DNA of 64,000 bases from the NCBI GenBank assembly GCA_019119595.1, contig DWWS01000073.1, forward strand, positions 1 through 64,000, written 5' to 3'. Under the pieces are notes generated by a model, which was given only the letters and a program-made list of their open reading frames with translations, was not told the DNA's origin and made no database searches. Positions within the stretch are counted from its first letter, which is position 1, and every line of letters begins with the position of its first letter. Position numbers and translations under genes: made by a program. The stretch is from Candidatus Eisenbergiella merdavium. GTDB lineage: Bacteria > Bacillota > Clostridia > Lachnospirales > Lachnospiraceae. Below, one piece after another: positions 1 to 8,954 of this stretch.

Positions 1-6
1 TTGGCT

Positions 7-53
7 ATCAAAAAGACAACCTTACCTTTTGCCGTGGTGGTTGTCTTTTTGAT
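7..53. terminator. Bidirectional rho-independent terminator
   Basis: A 15-bp perfect inverted repeat (7-21 against 39-53) has A-rich and T-rich outer ends, so it can stop transcription from either side. It most likely closes a gene lying to the left of the window. Confidence 0.7.
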
Positions 54-191
54 TATCTAAATTCTTTTTCACTGCTATGTATGTGTTAATGATACCAACC
101 ATGCAGTTGAGTATCTTGATAACAACATCCAGGACAGCGGTGAAGTTCATTCAGACAGTCTCCTCTTCCGTATAACAGAAGAATCCGTGAA

Positions 192-227
192 AAAAGAGAA
201 CCCCTGAAACATTGAATTTCAGGGGTT
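192..227 (-). terminator. Terminator of the tRNA-Pro gene
   Basis: An 11-bp inverted repeat (199-209 against 217-227) lies just past the 3' end of the tRNA. On the minus strand it is followed by a T-rich run. This gives the tRNA a monocistronic transcript of about 130 nt. Confidence 0.75.
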
Positions 228-235
228 TTCCAGCG

Positions 236-309
236 TCGAAGCGACAGGATTTGAACCTGCGACCTCTGCGTCCCGAACGCAGCGCTCTACCAAACTGAGC
301 CACGCTTCG
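236..309 (-). tRNA. tRNA-Pro (anticodon CGG)
   Basis: The minus strand folds into a complete cloverleaf. The acceptor stem CGAAGCG pairs with CGCTTCG, the D arm has GCTC/GAGC, and the anticodon stem CTGCG/CGCAG encloses loop TTCGGGA with anticodon CGG. The T arm contains TTCAAAT and the discriminator base is A. The gene encodes no CCA tail. It reads CCG proline codons. Confidence 0.95.
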
Positions 310-332
310 CTGCTTCTTCATTAAGCTATTCA

Positions 333-361
333 ATAATACAAGAAAAAGGAGGAAATGTCAA
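333..361 (-). promoter_or_regulatory. Sigma-A promoter of tRNA-Pro
   Basis: On the minus strand there is TTGACA (356-361), a 17-bp spacer and TATTAT (333-338), about 24 nt before the mature tRNA. It is a near-consensus housekeeping promoter. Confidence 0.75.
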
Positions 362-459
362 TGGTTTTTAGAAATTCTTTGCAGTCCTTGATACCCGGCC
401 TTCTTACCCTTTATACCCATTCATATCCCCTGTAATCGGTTCTCAGCATTCGAGGCGGG

Positions 460-476
460 TTCAGGTCATACCTGAA
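460..476. promoter_or_regulatory. Small inverted repeat in the leader region of the carbonic-anhydrase-like gene
   Basis: The stretch from the tRNA promoter to about 614 has no convincing gene. It holds a 7-bp inverted repeat, TTCAGGT/ACCTGAA, with a 3-nt centre. It could be an operator or a weak RNA hairpin. No clear promoter was found beside it. Confidence 0.25.
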
Positions 477-626
477 GAGATTCCGGAGCGTAGCGGGAAG
501 GGATTGCTTTTTAGCGGCCGCATTGCTATGATGGGAGTGCTGATAAACGGATTTATGCAGGAATATCGGCGGGCTTTGGTCTACGCACGTTCCTTAGTGC
601 CAAGGCGCTTCGAAATGGAGGAAAAT

Positions 627-1175
627 ATGGAAAAGAAGAACGGGAATATAACGAGCTGGGGCGTTGCGGGCGGAAAAGAGGAGACATTCCCAAAGGCGGC
701 ATTCATCGCTCCGGATGCCGACATCCTCGGCAATGTGACGATAGGAGCTGACGTAAGCGTATGGTTCCATGCGGTTGTGCGGGCGGACGACGCTCCGGTT
801 TCCATCGGGCGGGGAAGCAACATTCAGGACAATGCGGTGGTGCATGTGGATGAGGGCTTCCCGGTCAGCATAGGAGAGGACGTGACCATCGGGCACGGGG
901 CGATCATTCATGGCTGCAGCATCGGAGACAGGACGTTGATCGGAATGGGAGCCATCATCCTGAACGGGGCGGTAATCGGGGCGGACTGCGTGATCGGGGC
1001 AGGCGCACTGGTTACGGGAAGATCAGTGATCCCGGAAGGCTCCCTTGTGCTGGGAAGCCCTGCCGTTGTGCGGCGTCCGGCCACAGAGGAGGAAAAGGCG
1101 GCAAGTCTGAAAAATGCCCGTCATTATGTGGAGGAGGGAAAAAAGTATGCGGACCGCTTCCGAAATGCGGACTGA
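627..1175 (+). CDS. Gamma-class carbonic anhydrase-like hexapeptide-repeat protein
   Basis: The 182-aa product is a left-handed beta-helix protein of the YrdA/CaiE/gamma-carbonic-anhydrase group, probably a cytoplasmic trimer. Hexapeptide repeats such as IGADVS, IGEDVT, IGDRTL and VIGADC run through residues 35-130. The three histidines expected to bind metal are present at 73, 90 and 95 (VHVD and IGHGAIIH). The ATG at 627 was chosen because GGAGG (617-621) lies 5 nt upstream; an in-frame ATG at 615 overlaps that site. The AlkD-like gene overlaps its 3' end and is probably co-transcribed. Many family members lack measurable anhydrase activity, so the reaction is uncertain although the fold is clear. 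Confidence 0.85.
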   Translation: MEKKNGNITSWGVAGGKEETFPKAAFIAPDADILGNVTIGADVSVWFHAVVRADDAPVSIGRGSNIQDNAVVHVDEGFPVSIGEDVTIGHGAIIHGCSIGDRTLIGMGAIILNGAVIGADCVIGAGALVTGRSVIPEGSLVLGSPAVVRRPATEEEKAASLKNARHYVEEGKKYADRFRNAD

Positions 1176-1893
1176 GATCAGGGAGCGGCTCTGCGCCCTC
1201 GCGGAGCCGGAATACCGGGAGTTTTCCGCGTCGCTGCTTCCGGGAGTTGAAAATATCCTGGGCGTGCGGCTTCCGAAGCTGAGGAAGCTGGCGGGACAGC
1301 TTGCGGCCAGGGACTGGAAGGGGTATGCGGACTGTCTTGCGAAGCAGGGGGAAGGGGAAAAAGAAGGAACAGGAGCGGGAGCCTGCTTTGAGGAGATCAT
1401 GCTGAAGGGCTTTGTGATCGGCTATGCCCATGACAGGGCAAAGGCTCCGCTTTCGGAAATCCTTGCGGAAACGGAGGCTTTTCTGCCGCTGATCGATAAC
1501 TGGTCTGTCTGCGACAGCTTCTGCAGCACGATGAAGATTGCCCGGGAATATCCAGATGAGGTGTGGGAGTTCATTCTGCCCTATTTTCAGTCAGAGAAGG
1601 AATTTTTCGTCCGCTTTGCTGTGGTCATGTCCCTGGATCACTATATCGACCCGGCGCATATCCACAGGCTGTTTTCCTTATATGACAGCGTACGGCATCC
1701 CGGCTATTATGCAAAAATGGCCGTTGCCTGGGCGGTTTCCATGTGCTATGTGCGTTTCCCGAAGGAAACGGAAGGTTATCTCGCTTCCTGCCGCCTGGAT
1801 GATTTTACCTATAACCGGGCAATTCAGAAAACGACGGAATCCTTCCGCGTGGACGCGCAGACGAAGAAGAGACTGCGTTCGATGAAGCGCTGA
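1147..1893 (+). CDS. AlkD-like DNA alkylation repair protein
   Basis: The 248-aa product resembles the AlkD/AlkC HEAT-like-repeat DNA glycosylases, which remove positively charged alkylated purines without flipping the base. Family-like signatures are the LGVRLPKLRKLA stretch near the N-terminus, the DNWSVCDSF segment at about residue 120 and a C-terminal helical stretch with KTTESFRV. The start at 1147 follows a GGAGGG ribosome site and overlaps the previous gene by 29 nt, indicating translational coupling. An earlier in-frame ATG at 1114 has no better site. The family call is good; the substrate is inferred. Confidence 0.8.
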   Translation: MRTASEMRTEIRERLCALAEPEYREFSASLLPGVENILGVRLPKLRKLAGQLAARDWKGYADCLAKQGEGEKEGTGAGACFEEIMLKGFVIGYAHDRAKAPLSEILAETEAFLPLIDNWSVCDSFCSTMKIAREYPDEVWEFILPYFQSEKEFFVRFAVVMSLDHYIDPAHIHRLFSLYDSVRHPGYYAKMAVAWAVSMCYVRFPKETEGYLASCRLDDFTYNRAIQKTTESFRVDAQTKKRLRSMKR

Positions 1894-1950
1894 AGGCAGT
1901 CTGCATGTCAGCGCTTCAGCTTTTGATTGTCAGGCATCAGCTTCCTTTTT

Positions 1951-2391
1951 TCATACGGAAAATTCCTCCTTCAGCGTGGACAGGCAGAAAAGGGTCTGGA
2001 TTTCCGCCACACCGGGAAGGTCCTTCAGGGTGCAGGAAAGAAATTCCTCCAGATCCGGCAGGTCTTTGGCGAGCACCTTCAGCAGATAGTCGGAAGGCCC
2101 GGCGATATGATGGCATTCCAGCACATTGGAAAGGGCCGCCGCACGGCTCTGAAAGGCCTCCAGATTCCGAGAGGAATCGATCTTTACCAGCACAAAGACA
2201 AGCAGATTGTACCCCAGCTCGCAGGGGTTGATGCGCAGCGTGTATTTTTCGATCACGCCGCCGGCCTCCAGCTTGCGGATGCGCTCCGTGACGGCCGGAA
2301 TGGAAAGGGACACCTGCCTGGCGATATCGGAGGCGCTTTCCCTGCTGTTTTCTTTTAGTATCGAAAGAATCTTTTTATCTGTTGCGTCCAT
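1951..2391 (-). CDS. Lrp/AsnC family transcriptional regulator
   Basis: The 146-aa protein has the classic layout of a feast/famine regulator. An N-terminal winged helix-turn-helix (about 1-50, opening DATDKKILSILKENSR) is followed by a RAM ligand-binding and oligomerisation domain (about 65-140). It probably senses an amino acid or related metabolite and binds DNA as an oligomer. The ATG at 2391 lies 9 nt after AGGAGG; an ATG two codons upstream is too close to that site. Its start overlaps the end of the glycosylase gene by 17 nt, so the two are coupled. Its 3' end converges with the AlkD-like gene. Confidence 0.88.
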   Translation of the reverse strand: MDATDKKILSILKENSRESASDIARQVSLSIPAVTERIRKLEAGGVIEKYTLRINPCELGYNLLVFVLVKIDSSRNLEAFQSRAAALSNVLECHHIAGPSDYLLKVLAKDLPDLEEFLSCTLKDLPGVAEIQTLFCLSTLKEEFSV

Positions 2392-3331
2392 CCGCATCTT
2401 CCTCCTGTATTTTTTTGGCCTGAAGCTTGTAATAAAACATATACTGCTGCAGGATCCCCGCGAAGCCATCGTACCGGTCGAAGGGAAAACCGTCCGGATA
2501 GCATGCCGCAAGGATCTGTCTGACATGGGTATCGATGGGAAACGCCTCCACGTGGTGCAGGCCGAACAGACAGATACAGTCCGCCACTTTTTTCCCGATC
2601 CCGTATTCCGCGAGCAGGAGACGAAGAGCATCCTCATAGGAGCTTTCCTGAAGGCGTTGGAGCCATTCGCGCCCGGAAGGGCCTGCGCAGCGCTGCGCCA
2701 TCCGGAGGATGTATTTGTCCCGGTAGCCGAGCCCCAGTTCGCTCAGGCTGTCCGGCTCCGCCAGAATCGCTTCCGGCGTGGGAAAGGCATGTACCTTAGG
2801 CGCAGGCGTATCGGACGGGCTTCCCGTCATGGCGGCGGGAAGGACGGCCGGAGCGCAGGGCTTTCCGTACCGGGCGCAGAGCGCCTCGATGCTCCTCCTG
2901 ATCCGGGTGATGTTGTTATTCTGGGAAATGAGAAAGCTTATGATGGTCTCCCAGAGATCCTGCCGCAGGATCCGGATGCCGTATCCAAAACGGACGGCGG
3001 AGGAAAGGAAGGCATCCTTCGGATTCACCGACCGGCGGATGGCTCCGTAGTCGGTTCCCAGGTCAAAATAATTTTCCCAGAATTCGGAAAATTCTGCCTC
3101 CGTGCAGGAAAAGAACAGATGTACCCTTCCTTCCTGCTCTGCCTGCTGGCGGATGAAAACGGCGTGCTTTCCTGCGGCGGCGAGAAAGATGCCGTCCGTC
3201 CCCCATGATGCGCCGTCTGATCCCTCTGATGCGGCGGCCGTTTCTTCTGCGGACAGCGGGCGGATGCGGAATACCTGTCCCGAATCCATGATGGTATGGA
3301 TATCAAAATCTGTCAGTATTCTTTCGTACAT
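2375..3331 (-). CDS. ogg: 8-oxoguanine DNA glycosylase, OGG1 type
   Basis: The 318-aa enzyme is a bifunctional HhH-GPD glycosylase/AP lyase that excises 8-oxoguanine opposite cytosine. The N-terminal domain has SGQVFRIR, matching the family's substrate-pocket region. The helix-hairpin-helix contains YGIGKKVADC with the expected catalytic lysine at 248, and FPIDTHV supplies the catalytic aspartate at 267. This spacing matches human OGG1 (K249/D268). An insert at about 165-185 looks like a flexible loop. It is the first gene of a two-gene unit with the Lrp regulator. Confidence 0.88.
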   Translation of the reverse strand: MYERILTDFDIHTIMDSGQVFRIRPLSAEETAAASEGSDGASWGTDGIFLAAAGKHAVFIRQQAEQEGRVHLFFSCTEAEFSEFWENYFDLGTDYGAIRRSVNPKDAFLSSAVRFGYGIRILRQDLWETIISFLISQNNNITRIRRSIEALCARYGKPCAPAVLPAAMTGSPSDTPAPKVHAFPTPEAILAEPDSLSELGLGYRDKYILRMAQRCAGPSGREWLQRLQESSYEDALRLLLAEYGIGKKVADCICLFGLHHVEAFPIDTHVRQILAACYPDGFPFDRYDGFAGILQQYMFYYKLQAKKIQEEDADGRNR

Positions 3332-3426
3332 CTTGCAGTTTCCTTTGCTTCATTTGAAGCAGACAACAGTCCTGTAAGTGTGTATGATGATATAGGATAA
3401 AAAGTCTCTGAGCCGTCCGGGGCAGT

Positions 3427-4086
3427 CTACAGCGTTTCCGAGCTGCACAGCTCTGCCAGCAGAGACAGGTCGAGCACCCGAATCCTGTGACGGGCGGTGG
3501 AAATGATCCCTCTGCTTCTCAGCTCGCCCAGGCCCCTGGTAAGCTGCACGCGGCTCAGGCCGAGCAGTCCGGCAAGCTCCTCCTGCGTCAGATCGAGGGT
3601 GCAGGAGGGAGGGGAGGCCAGCAGGTAAAGCAGGTTGCAGATCTTCACCAGAGAGGAATTGTATTCCTGGTGAACGGCTTCAAACAGAAGCAGGTTTACA
3701 TACGTGGAATACCAGTTGACCACCTGCTCGCTGAGAGCATTGCTGGATTCAAACATTTCCTGAAACTGAGGAACGGTGAATTCCAGCGTCCGTGTTTCGG
3801 ACAGAGCTTCGGTAGCCAGCGAAAGCTCGATCTTAAAATCCGAACGGTGATAGCCGGGAAAAACGGTGCCTGCGCCGTGAAAGCTGATGATCTTTCTGCG
3901 CCCGCTTTCATGGTCGGCGTAATGGACGGCGGCACCGGAAAGGATGTAGTGGAGCCTTTCACAGGGGCGTCCCGGCTCCCAGAGAAAATCCCCCTTCCGG
4001 AACGTTCTTTCTGTATGCGGATGCGACAGAAAGAAGGCTTCAAACTGCCGGAAGTCATCGGAAAAGAAATACCGCGGCGTCAGCAT
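3427..4086 (-). CDS. Crp/Fnr family transcriptional regulator
   Basis: The 219-aa protein has a cyclic-nucleotide-type beta-barrel sensor (about 25-120), a long dimer helix, and a C-terminal winged helix with the Crp-type segment LTQEELAGLLGLSRVQLTRG. No cysteine cluster suited to an Fnr iron-sulfur centre is visible, so an oxygen-sensing cluster is unlikely. The ATG at 4086 follows GAGGTG by 5 nt. It is transcribed away from the TIGR04076-HMA gene and may control it or itself. The ligand cannot be read from the sequence. Confidence 0.85.
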   Translation of the reverse strand: MLTPRYFFSDDFRQFEAFFLSHPHTERTFRKGDFLWEPGRPCERLHYILSGAAVHYADHESGRRKIISFHGAGTVFPGYHRSDFKIELSLATEALSETRTLEFTVPQFQEMFESSNALSEQVVNWYSTYVNLLLFEAVHQEYNSSLVKICNLLYLLASPPSCTLDLTQEELAGLLGLSRVQLTRGLGELRSRGIISTARHRIRVLDLSLLAELCSSETL

Positions 4087-4280
4087 GGCGTCACCTCACA
4101 GTTTTTAGACAGTACAGGCTCGCTCGGACGAAGTCCGTGCCTCTGTCATATCGCCCTGATTGTATCACATCAGGCGGGCTTTTTTCAATCGCCGGGTATA
4201 TTTCCGGCTAAAACAGGCGGCAGTCCTGCGAACAGTAATGGAAGTCCTTTCCCTGACCGGGTTGCTGCCGAAACAACAAA

Positions 4281-4300
4281 GGAGCGGTCTGAGACGCTCC
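4281..4300 (+). promoter_or_regulatory. Leader hairpin before the TIGR04076-HMA gene
   Basis: GGAGCG and CGCTCC pair around an 8-nt loop ending just before the GGAGG ribosome site of the next gene. Its position suggests an effect on translation, but a 6-bp stem is weak evidence. The intergenic region 4087-4280 contains no clear promoter match. Confidence 0.25.
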
Positions 4301-4315
4301 GGAACGGAGGTTTTT

Positions 4316-4903
4316 ATGCAGCACAAAGTAAAGGTAACCGTTATTGACAAGAAGCTGTACCCGGAGCTTCAGGCGCAGTTCTGCGCGGATCCGGCCGCAG
4401 GAGCCTGCCCCTGCTACAATGTGGGGGATGAATTCATTTTTGAGCGCTACGGCGCGGCCGACGATTTCTGGCATATTGGGCAGAATACGCTGAGGCAGAC
4501 CGCGGCACAGCCGGAAGCGGTGGCAGGAGGCAGCGCCTTCCCGCACTGCTCGGAGGCGTGGGATGCGATTTCCAGATATATTTATGCCGGCCTGCAGGGC
4601 GGCTCCATCATGCGCGGCTGGATGAATGACGAGCGCGTCATGATCGCCTGCTGCTCCGACGGGACAAGGCCGGTGATCTTCAAGATCGAGCGGATGGACT
4701 ATCAGGTTCTTCACATCGACGGGATCGCCTGTGAAAAATGCAGGGACAGAATCCGAGAAGCGCTTTCCGGCATCGCGGGAGTGACCAGCGTGGTTTTCCG
4801 GGACGGCTTTACGGAGGTATACGTACAGCATCAGGTGAAGGAGGATGCATTGAAGGCGGCTGTGGAGGGCTGCGGTGCTTATACGGTTTTGGGAGTGGAA
4901 TGA
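4316..4903 (+). CDS. TIGR04076 family domain fused to a heavy-metal-associated (HMA) domain
   Basis: The 195-aa protein has two parts. Residues 1-127 resemble the small cysteine-containing TIGR04076 family (opening KVKVTVIDKKLYPEL, cysteines at 23, 31 and 33, then YNVGDEF). Residues 130-195 form a ferredoxin-like HMA domain with GIACEKC (CxxC at 139-142) and a C-terminal GCGAYTV, as in copper chaperones and P-type ATPase metal domains. The ATG at 4316 follows GGAGG and fits the domain start better than the longer frame opening at 4160. It is divergent from a Crp/Fnr regulator. A metal-handling or redox role is inferred; the TIGR04076 function is unknown. Confidence 0.7.
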   Translation: MQHKVKVTVIDKKLYPELQAQFCADPAAGACPCYNVGDEFIFERYGAADDFWHIGQNTLRQTAAQPEAVAGGSAFPHCSEAWDAISRYIYAGLQGGSIMRGWMNDERVMIACCSDGTRPVIFKIERMDYQVLHIDGIACEKCRDRIREALSGIAGVTSVVFRDGFTEVYVQHQVKEDALKAAVEGCGAYTVLGVE

Positions 4904-5209
4904 CAGGACGTATATTCCTGGCCGCGTCGCACGGGGCAGGAGAAGGAGTTCCTTTGTAAGCAGGGTCATGTGATGATTTGAATTTCGGCCAAATCAAAGT
5001 GATACTTTAATTTGGCCGGATTATGCGCTGACAGTCGTTTTGATTCTGGCTATAATAAAATCACAATTTGGTTTAGACGAATATTGTTACCGAAATTGTC
5101 TATCCAGTCATTGAAGGGAGAGATCGTCACGGCATATATCAAGAGAGCTGCTTTACGCCCTGCGGTGTGACCGGCGCAGTCTTCCGAGGATAGCTTTTCT
5201 CTGTGAAAA
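4904..5209. other. AT-rich intergenic region without a recognisable gene
   Basis: This stretch between convergent genes contains an inverted repeat, CGGCCAAAT (4986-4994) against ATTTGGCCG (5010-5018), which may end the upstream transcript but lacks a good T run. The remaining sequence is AT-rich, contains a TATAAT at 5051-5056 without a clear partner, and encodes nothing recognisable. Confidence 0.4.
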
Positions 5210-7081
5210 TCACTCCGTATAATACTGCGCCTGGGCATGCCACAGCTCATAGTATTTGCCGTTTTTGTCAGAAAGGAGAGAGGCGTGCGTGCCCTGCTGG
5301 ATCACGGCGCCCTCGTGGAACACGGCAATCTTATCACAAAACCTGCAGGAGGACAGGCGATGGGAGATATAGATAGCGGTCCTGTCACTGGCTATCTCAT
5401 CAAATTTGCTGTAAATCTCTGCCTCCGCAATGGGATCGAGGGCGGCGGTAGGCTCATCCAGAATGATAAACGGCGCATCCTTATAAAGCGCGCGGGCAAT
5501 GGCGATCTTCTGGGCCTCACCGCCCGAAACGGCAACGCCGTTTTTGCTGTCGAAGTCCTTGTAAAGGTATGTTTCCGTGCCGTCTTTCATTTGGAGCAGC
5601 CGGTCAGAGAAGCCGGCCTTTTCCAGGCAATCGATGACGCGGGCCCTGTCGTAATCTGTCCTTCCAGCCACATTTTCACCAAGCTTCAGGCTGAGCAGCT
5701 TAAAATCCTGAAACACAACGGAGAAAATGTCCATGTATTCCCGATAATTATACTTGCGGATATCAATGCCGTTCAGCAGGATTTCGCCTTCGGTCGGATC
5801 GTACAGGCGACATAGCAGTTTGATGAAGGTCGTTTTGCCGCTTCCGTTCATACCCACGACCGCAAGACGTCTGCCGACTTCAAATTTCATATTTACATTG
5901 CGGAGGGCGTAGGTTTCGCTGCCGGGGTATTTGAAGGAGACGTTGCAAAACTCCACCTGATATTTTCTGTCACGTCGCTTTTCAACGGTAAGACTGCCCT
6001 GGTACATCTTGTTTGGGGTATCAAGGAGCTCAAAAACGGGAATGAGAAAGGAAGCGTTATTACGCATACTCCCCAAAGCTGAAACCAGTTGGGATACTCC
6101 CGTTGATGTTTTTGCAACAGCGGCAACATACTGTGTCACTGCGCCGAAGCCAAACGCACCGGCCCATGCTTTCAGACAGACAAAGGCATAAACAACTCCC
6201 GTAAAAATTCCCGATACTGCGGCTGACGCAGCCTTATAGAGACCCATCGGGCCTCTTCCGTACCTGGCCATGAGACTTTTGGAGCCAAAGGTGTTTTCCC
6301 TGTTTTCCCGGTTATGTTTTTCGCACATAATATCCTGGCGGTACATTCTCACATCGGCTGCAACCGGTCTCTGATAACCAAGAGAGCCGAAAAAACTGTA
6401 CAGACGGTTTGCCTGGTTTAAGAATTTTACGCTCAGCGCCCAATAGCTTTCCGCTTTATTGGAGAGTGCCGGAGCGGCATATACGATCATGAGCATGACA
6501 GCGATGATGAGCACAACAAATAATGGATTGTTTAATACGGTATATGCGCCTGCGCTTTCCAGCACCTTACTGATAAACAGGGAAACCGTCAATGCAATGC
6601 CGCCCAAAACGGTAAACACCGCCGAGCACAGAGACTCATAGTCTGCGATCACACGATGCAGTCCCCATCCTGTGCCGCCCTCATTTTGCCGTATGGTGGA
6701 AAGAAGCTCCGAGGTCCGGCTCTCGTCCAGATTCACGTAATCCATATCGAAGAGTTTCTCCATGAAAATATGTTCCATTTTAAACCAGAGTCCCGCATTA
6801 TGCGTCTCCTTCCACCTATTCAGAATTGCAGCACCCAGAGCGATAAACGCGGCTGAAGCAAGGGTGATCGTAACGAGTATTTTCAGATGTTCCATGGCTC
6901 TTTCCCCCGCGAGCTCATCAATGATAAGCGCCAGAAGGAAGATTTCTAAATAAGGAGTGAGGGCATTCCATATCACGCTGATGATCCTGGACAGTACCAT
7001 CTGCGGATCGTACTGACAGAACAGCTTAAAAGCCCGATGATTTAATCGGAGCGTCTTTGCCCACGGCATTTTCTTCTCCAT
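5210..7081 (-). CDS. ABC exporter half-transporter, membrane plus ATPase domain (second subunit)
   Basis: The 623-aa protein is a type IV ABC half-transporter. It has a six-helix membrane domain (about 1-330) and a nucleotide-binding domain with Walker A GMNGSGKTTFIKL, signature VSGGEAQKIAIARAL, Walker B FIILDEPTAALDP and switch histidine ISHRLSS. The ATG at 7081 sits 6 nt after GGGGAGG and lies inside the 3' end of the preceding transporter gene, an overlap of about 56 nt that implies coupling. It likely pairs with that protein as a heterodimer exporting a peptide, lipid or drug. Confidence 0.88.
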   Translation of the reverse strand: MEKKMPWAKTLRLNHRAFKLFCQYDPQMVLSRIISVIWNALTPYLEIFLLALIIDELAGERAMEHLKILVTITLASAAFIALGAAILNRWKETHNAGLWFKMEHIFMEKLFDMDYVNLDESRTSELLSTIRQNEGGTGWGLHRVIADYESLCSAVFTVLGGIALTVSLFISKVLESAGAYTVLNNPLFVVLIIAVMLMIVYAAPALSNKAESYWALSVKFLNQANRLYSFFGSLGYQRPVAADVRMYRQDIMCEKHNRENRENTFGSKSLMARYGRGPMGLYKAASAAVSGIFTGVVYAFVCLKAWAGAFGFGAVTQYVAAVAKTSTGVSQLVSALGSMRNNASFLIPVFELLDTPNKMYQGSLTVEKRRDRKYQVEFCNVSFKYPGSETYALRNVNMKFEVGRRLAVVGMNGSGKTTFIKLLCRLYDPTEGEILLNGIDIRKYNYREYMDIFSVVFQDFKLLSLKLGENVAGRTDYDRARVIDCLEKAGFSDRLLQMKDGTETYLYKDFDSKNGVAVSGGEAQKIAIARALYKDAPFIILDEPTAALDPIAEAEIYSKFDEIASDRTAIYISHRLSSCRFCDKIAVFHEGAVIQQGTHASLLSDKNGKYYELWHAQAQYYTE

Positions 7082-8918
7082 CTTCATCCTCCCCTTCTCT
7101 ATAATACCTGCTTTGAACCTCATAAAGCTCTGCATATCTGCCTCCCCTGTTCAAAAGCTCTTCGTGTGTTCCTTCCTCGCTGATACCGCCATGATCGATC
7201 AAAATAATACGGTCGCAGAAGCGTGTGCTTGCAAGACGGTGCGAAATATAGATCGATGATTTGCCGCTTGTCATTGCGTGATATTTCTGATATATCTGTG
7301 ATTCCGCGATTGGATCCAGCGCTGACGTAGGCTCGTCAAGAACAATGAACGGAGCATTTTTATACAACGCACGCGCCAGCATCAGGCGTTGTGTTTCTCC
7401 GCCGGAAAGCGCTGTTGCTTCTTCATATACCGCACGATTCAGACAGGTATCATAACCGTCAGGCAATGCTTCGATCTTAGCGGAAAGTCCGGCCTTTTCT
7501 ACACACTCTTTCACCCGCTGCATATCGATTCCCACATCATTCTGCGCAACATTGGCCGCGATCGATCCTGCCAATAATGAAAAGTCCTGAAAAACTGCCG
7601 AAAACATCGTGTAATAGTCAGTACGATCATAGTCCCGGATGTCATTTCCGTCCAACAGCACACGTCCTTCGGTTGGATCGAGAAAACCGCAGATCAGTTT
7701 GATCAGCGTCGTTTTACCGGCTCCGTTTAATCCGACTATGGCAAGCTTTTCGCCGGGATGCAGCGTAAGATTGATATCGCTCAAAGCGTACTGATCGGCT
7801 CCTGGATAACGGAAGGATACCTGCTCCAGCCGGATCTCATACTTTCTGTCCGTCTCCGCTTTCAACGGTTTACCACAGCCCAAATGGAAAGGTTCCTCAT
7901 ATTCCAGGCACTCGCGGATCGTAGTGATATCGAGGGACTGTTTGTACAGTGCGCTGAAATCGCTCATGATTCCGGATACCCGGCCGGTAAACCCGCCGAT
8001 CGCAGTAAAATATAAAAGAAACTCTGCCACGCCTAAACCATTCTGAAGTACGAATCCGATCAGAAAAGCATACGCAGCCGCATTGCGAAGAAAAGTCAGA
8101 ACAAGATCCACTATTTTTGCCGCAATATAAACGCTCTGTGCTTTCCTGTGAAAAGCAGTATGGGCATCCATTGCTTTTTCATATAAGCTTTCGAGCCAGG
8201 AACGTAAACCAAAAATACGTGTGTCTTTTGCTGCGCCCAGGTCTCTCGCACACTCCGAAATATAATACATATGTCTTTCATATTCCGCTGCTTCTTCGCG
8301 ATGACGATAGCCATAGGCATTCGCGTAATTACTAAAAAGACAGCTGATCACTGTAGCCGCAAGAATGATCAGGATCAAAAGCGGTTGTACCAGGCTTAAC
8401 AGGCTGACATAGATGCCAAAACAGATCATATTCGTTGTCAGCGTCGAAAGCGTAATCCATATTGCCTCCGGCGCTGCGCCGTTGGAATTTGGACATTCCC
8501 GGGACTTTGTAAGAAGCTTTATGAAATGGTCGTCATCCACATTGGGATAGGATGTGGTCGCGGCTTTTCGGTTCAAAAGATTTGTCACCACAGCACGGAT
8601 GCTGATCCTGGCAAATATTGCATTCATATTCACATACGACGAGACAGCCGACACAAGCATCAAGGCAAGCGCAAATACAAGGATCGCCCAGATCAGATCC
8701 CACACCGAAGCCCGTCTTTCCATTGCGGAGAGTATTGCCGGTGAAATATACAGATTGAGCAGGTTTAATGCAGCTGCTGTAAGAGCTGAAAGCAGGCTGA
8801 GCACAAAAACCTTTTTTTCTCCCGAAGTCCAGGCGAGCTTTACCATAAACCATGAGTTTTGCCCCATGTTATATCTGGGCCTGGAAGATTTTGCTTTTTT
8901 CGTTCTTTCCCTTAACAC
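7026..8918 (-). CDS. ABC exporter half-transporter, membrane plus ATPase domain (first subunit, GTG start)
   Basis: The 630-aa protein has a membrane domain (about 25-350) and an ATPase domain with Walker A GLNGAGKTTLIKL, signature LSGGETQRLMLARAL and Walker B FIVLDEPTSALDP. The start was set at GTG 8918 because AAGGAGG lies 9 nt upstream; the longer frame to 8993 runs into the upstream terminator and promoter. It is first of a two-gene exporter operon. The upstream LytTR/GHKL system is the obvious candidate regulator, though no LytTR-type repeat pair was found in the short promoter region. Confidence 0.88.
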   Translation of the reverse strand: MLRERTKKAKSSRPRYNMGQNSWFMVKLAWTSGEKKVFVLSLLSALTAAALNLLNLYISPAILSAMERRASVWDLIWAILVFALALMLVSAVSSYVNMNAIFARISIRAVVTNLLNRKAATTSYPNVDDDHFIKLLTKSRECPNSNGAAPEAIWITLSTLTTNMICFGIYVSLLSLVQPLLILIILAATVISCLFSNYANAYGYRHREEAAEYERHMYYISECARDLGAAKDTRIFGLRSWLESLYEKAMDAHTAFHRKAQSVYIAAKIVDLVLTFLRNAAAYAFLIGFVLQNGLGVAEFLLYFTAIGGFTGRVSGIMSDFSALYKQSLDITTIRECLEYEEPFHLGCGKPLKAETDRKYEIRLEQVSFRYPGADQYALSDINLTLHPGEKLAIVGLNGAGKTTLIKLICGFLDPTEGRVLLDGNDIRDYDRTDYYTMFSAVFQDFSLLAGSIAANVAQNDVGIDMQRVKECVEKAGLSAKIEALPDGYDTCLNRAVYEEATALSGGETQRLMLARALYKNAPFIVLDEPTSALDPIAESQIYQKYHAMTSGKSSIYISHRLASTRFCDRIILIDHGGISEEGTHEELLNRGGRYAELYEVQSRYYREGEDEDGEENAVGKDAPIKSSGF

Positions 8919-8942
8919 AGAAACCGCCCTCCTTTTTGCGCT

Positions 8943-8948
8943 ATTATA
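8943..8948 (-). promoter_or_regulatory. Probable -10 box of the ABC exporter operon
   Basis: On the minus strand TATAAT lies between the upstream terminator and the AAGGAGG site of the exporter gene. No good -35 is present at the usual distance, which fits a promoter needing an activator. Confidence 0.4.
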
Positions 8949-8954
8949 TGCACA

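Noticed and set aside
236..309. tRNA-Pro as an integration site for a mobile element
   Set aside because: No integrase gene and no repeated copy of the tRNA 3' end was found in the window.
4153..4185. Hairpin followed by TTTTTT in the Crp/TIGR04076 intergenic region
   Set aside because: The stem is imperfect and no plus-strand transcript is known to need a terminator there; it was not listed as one.
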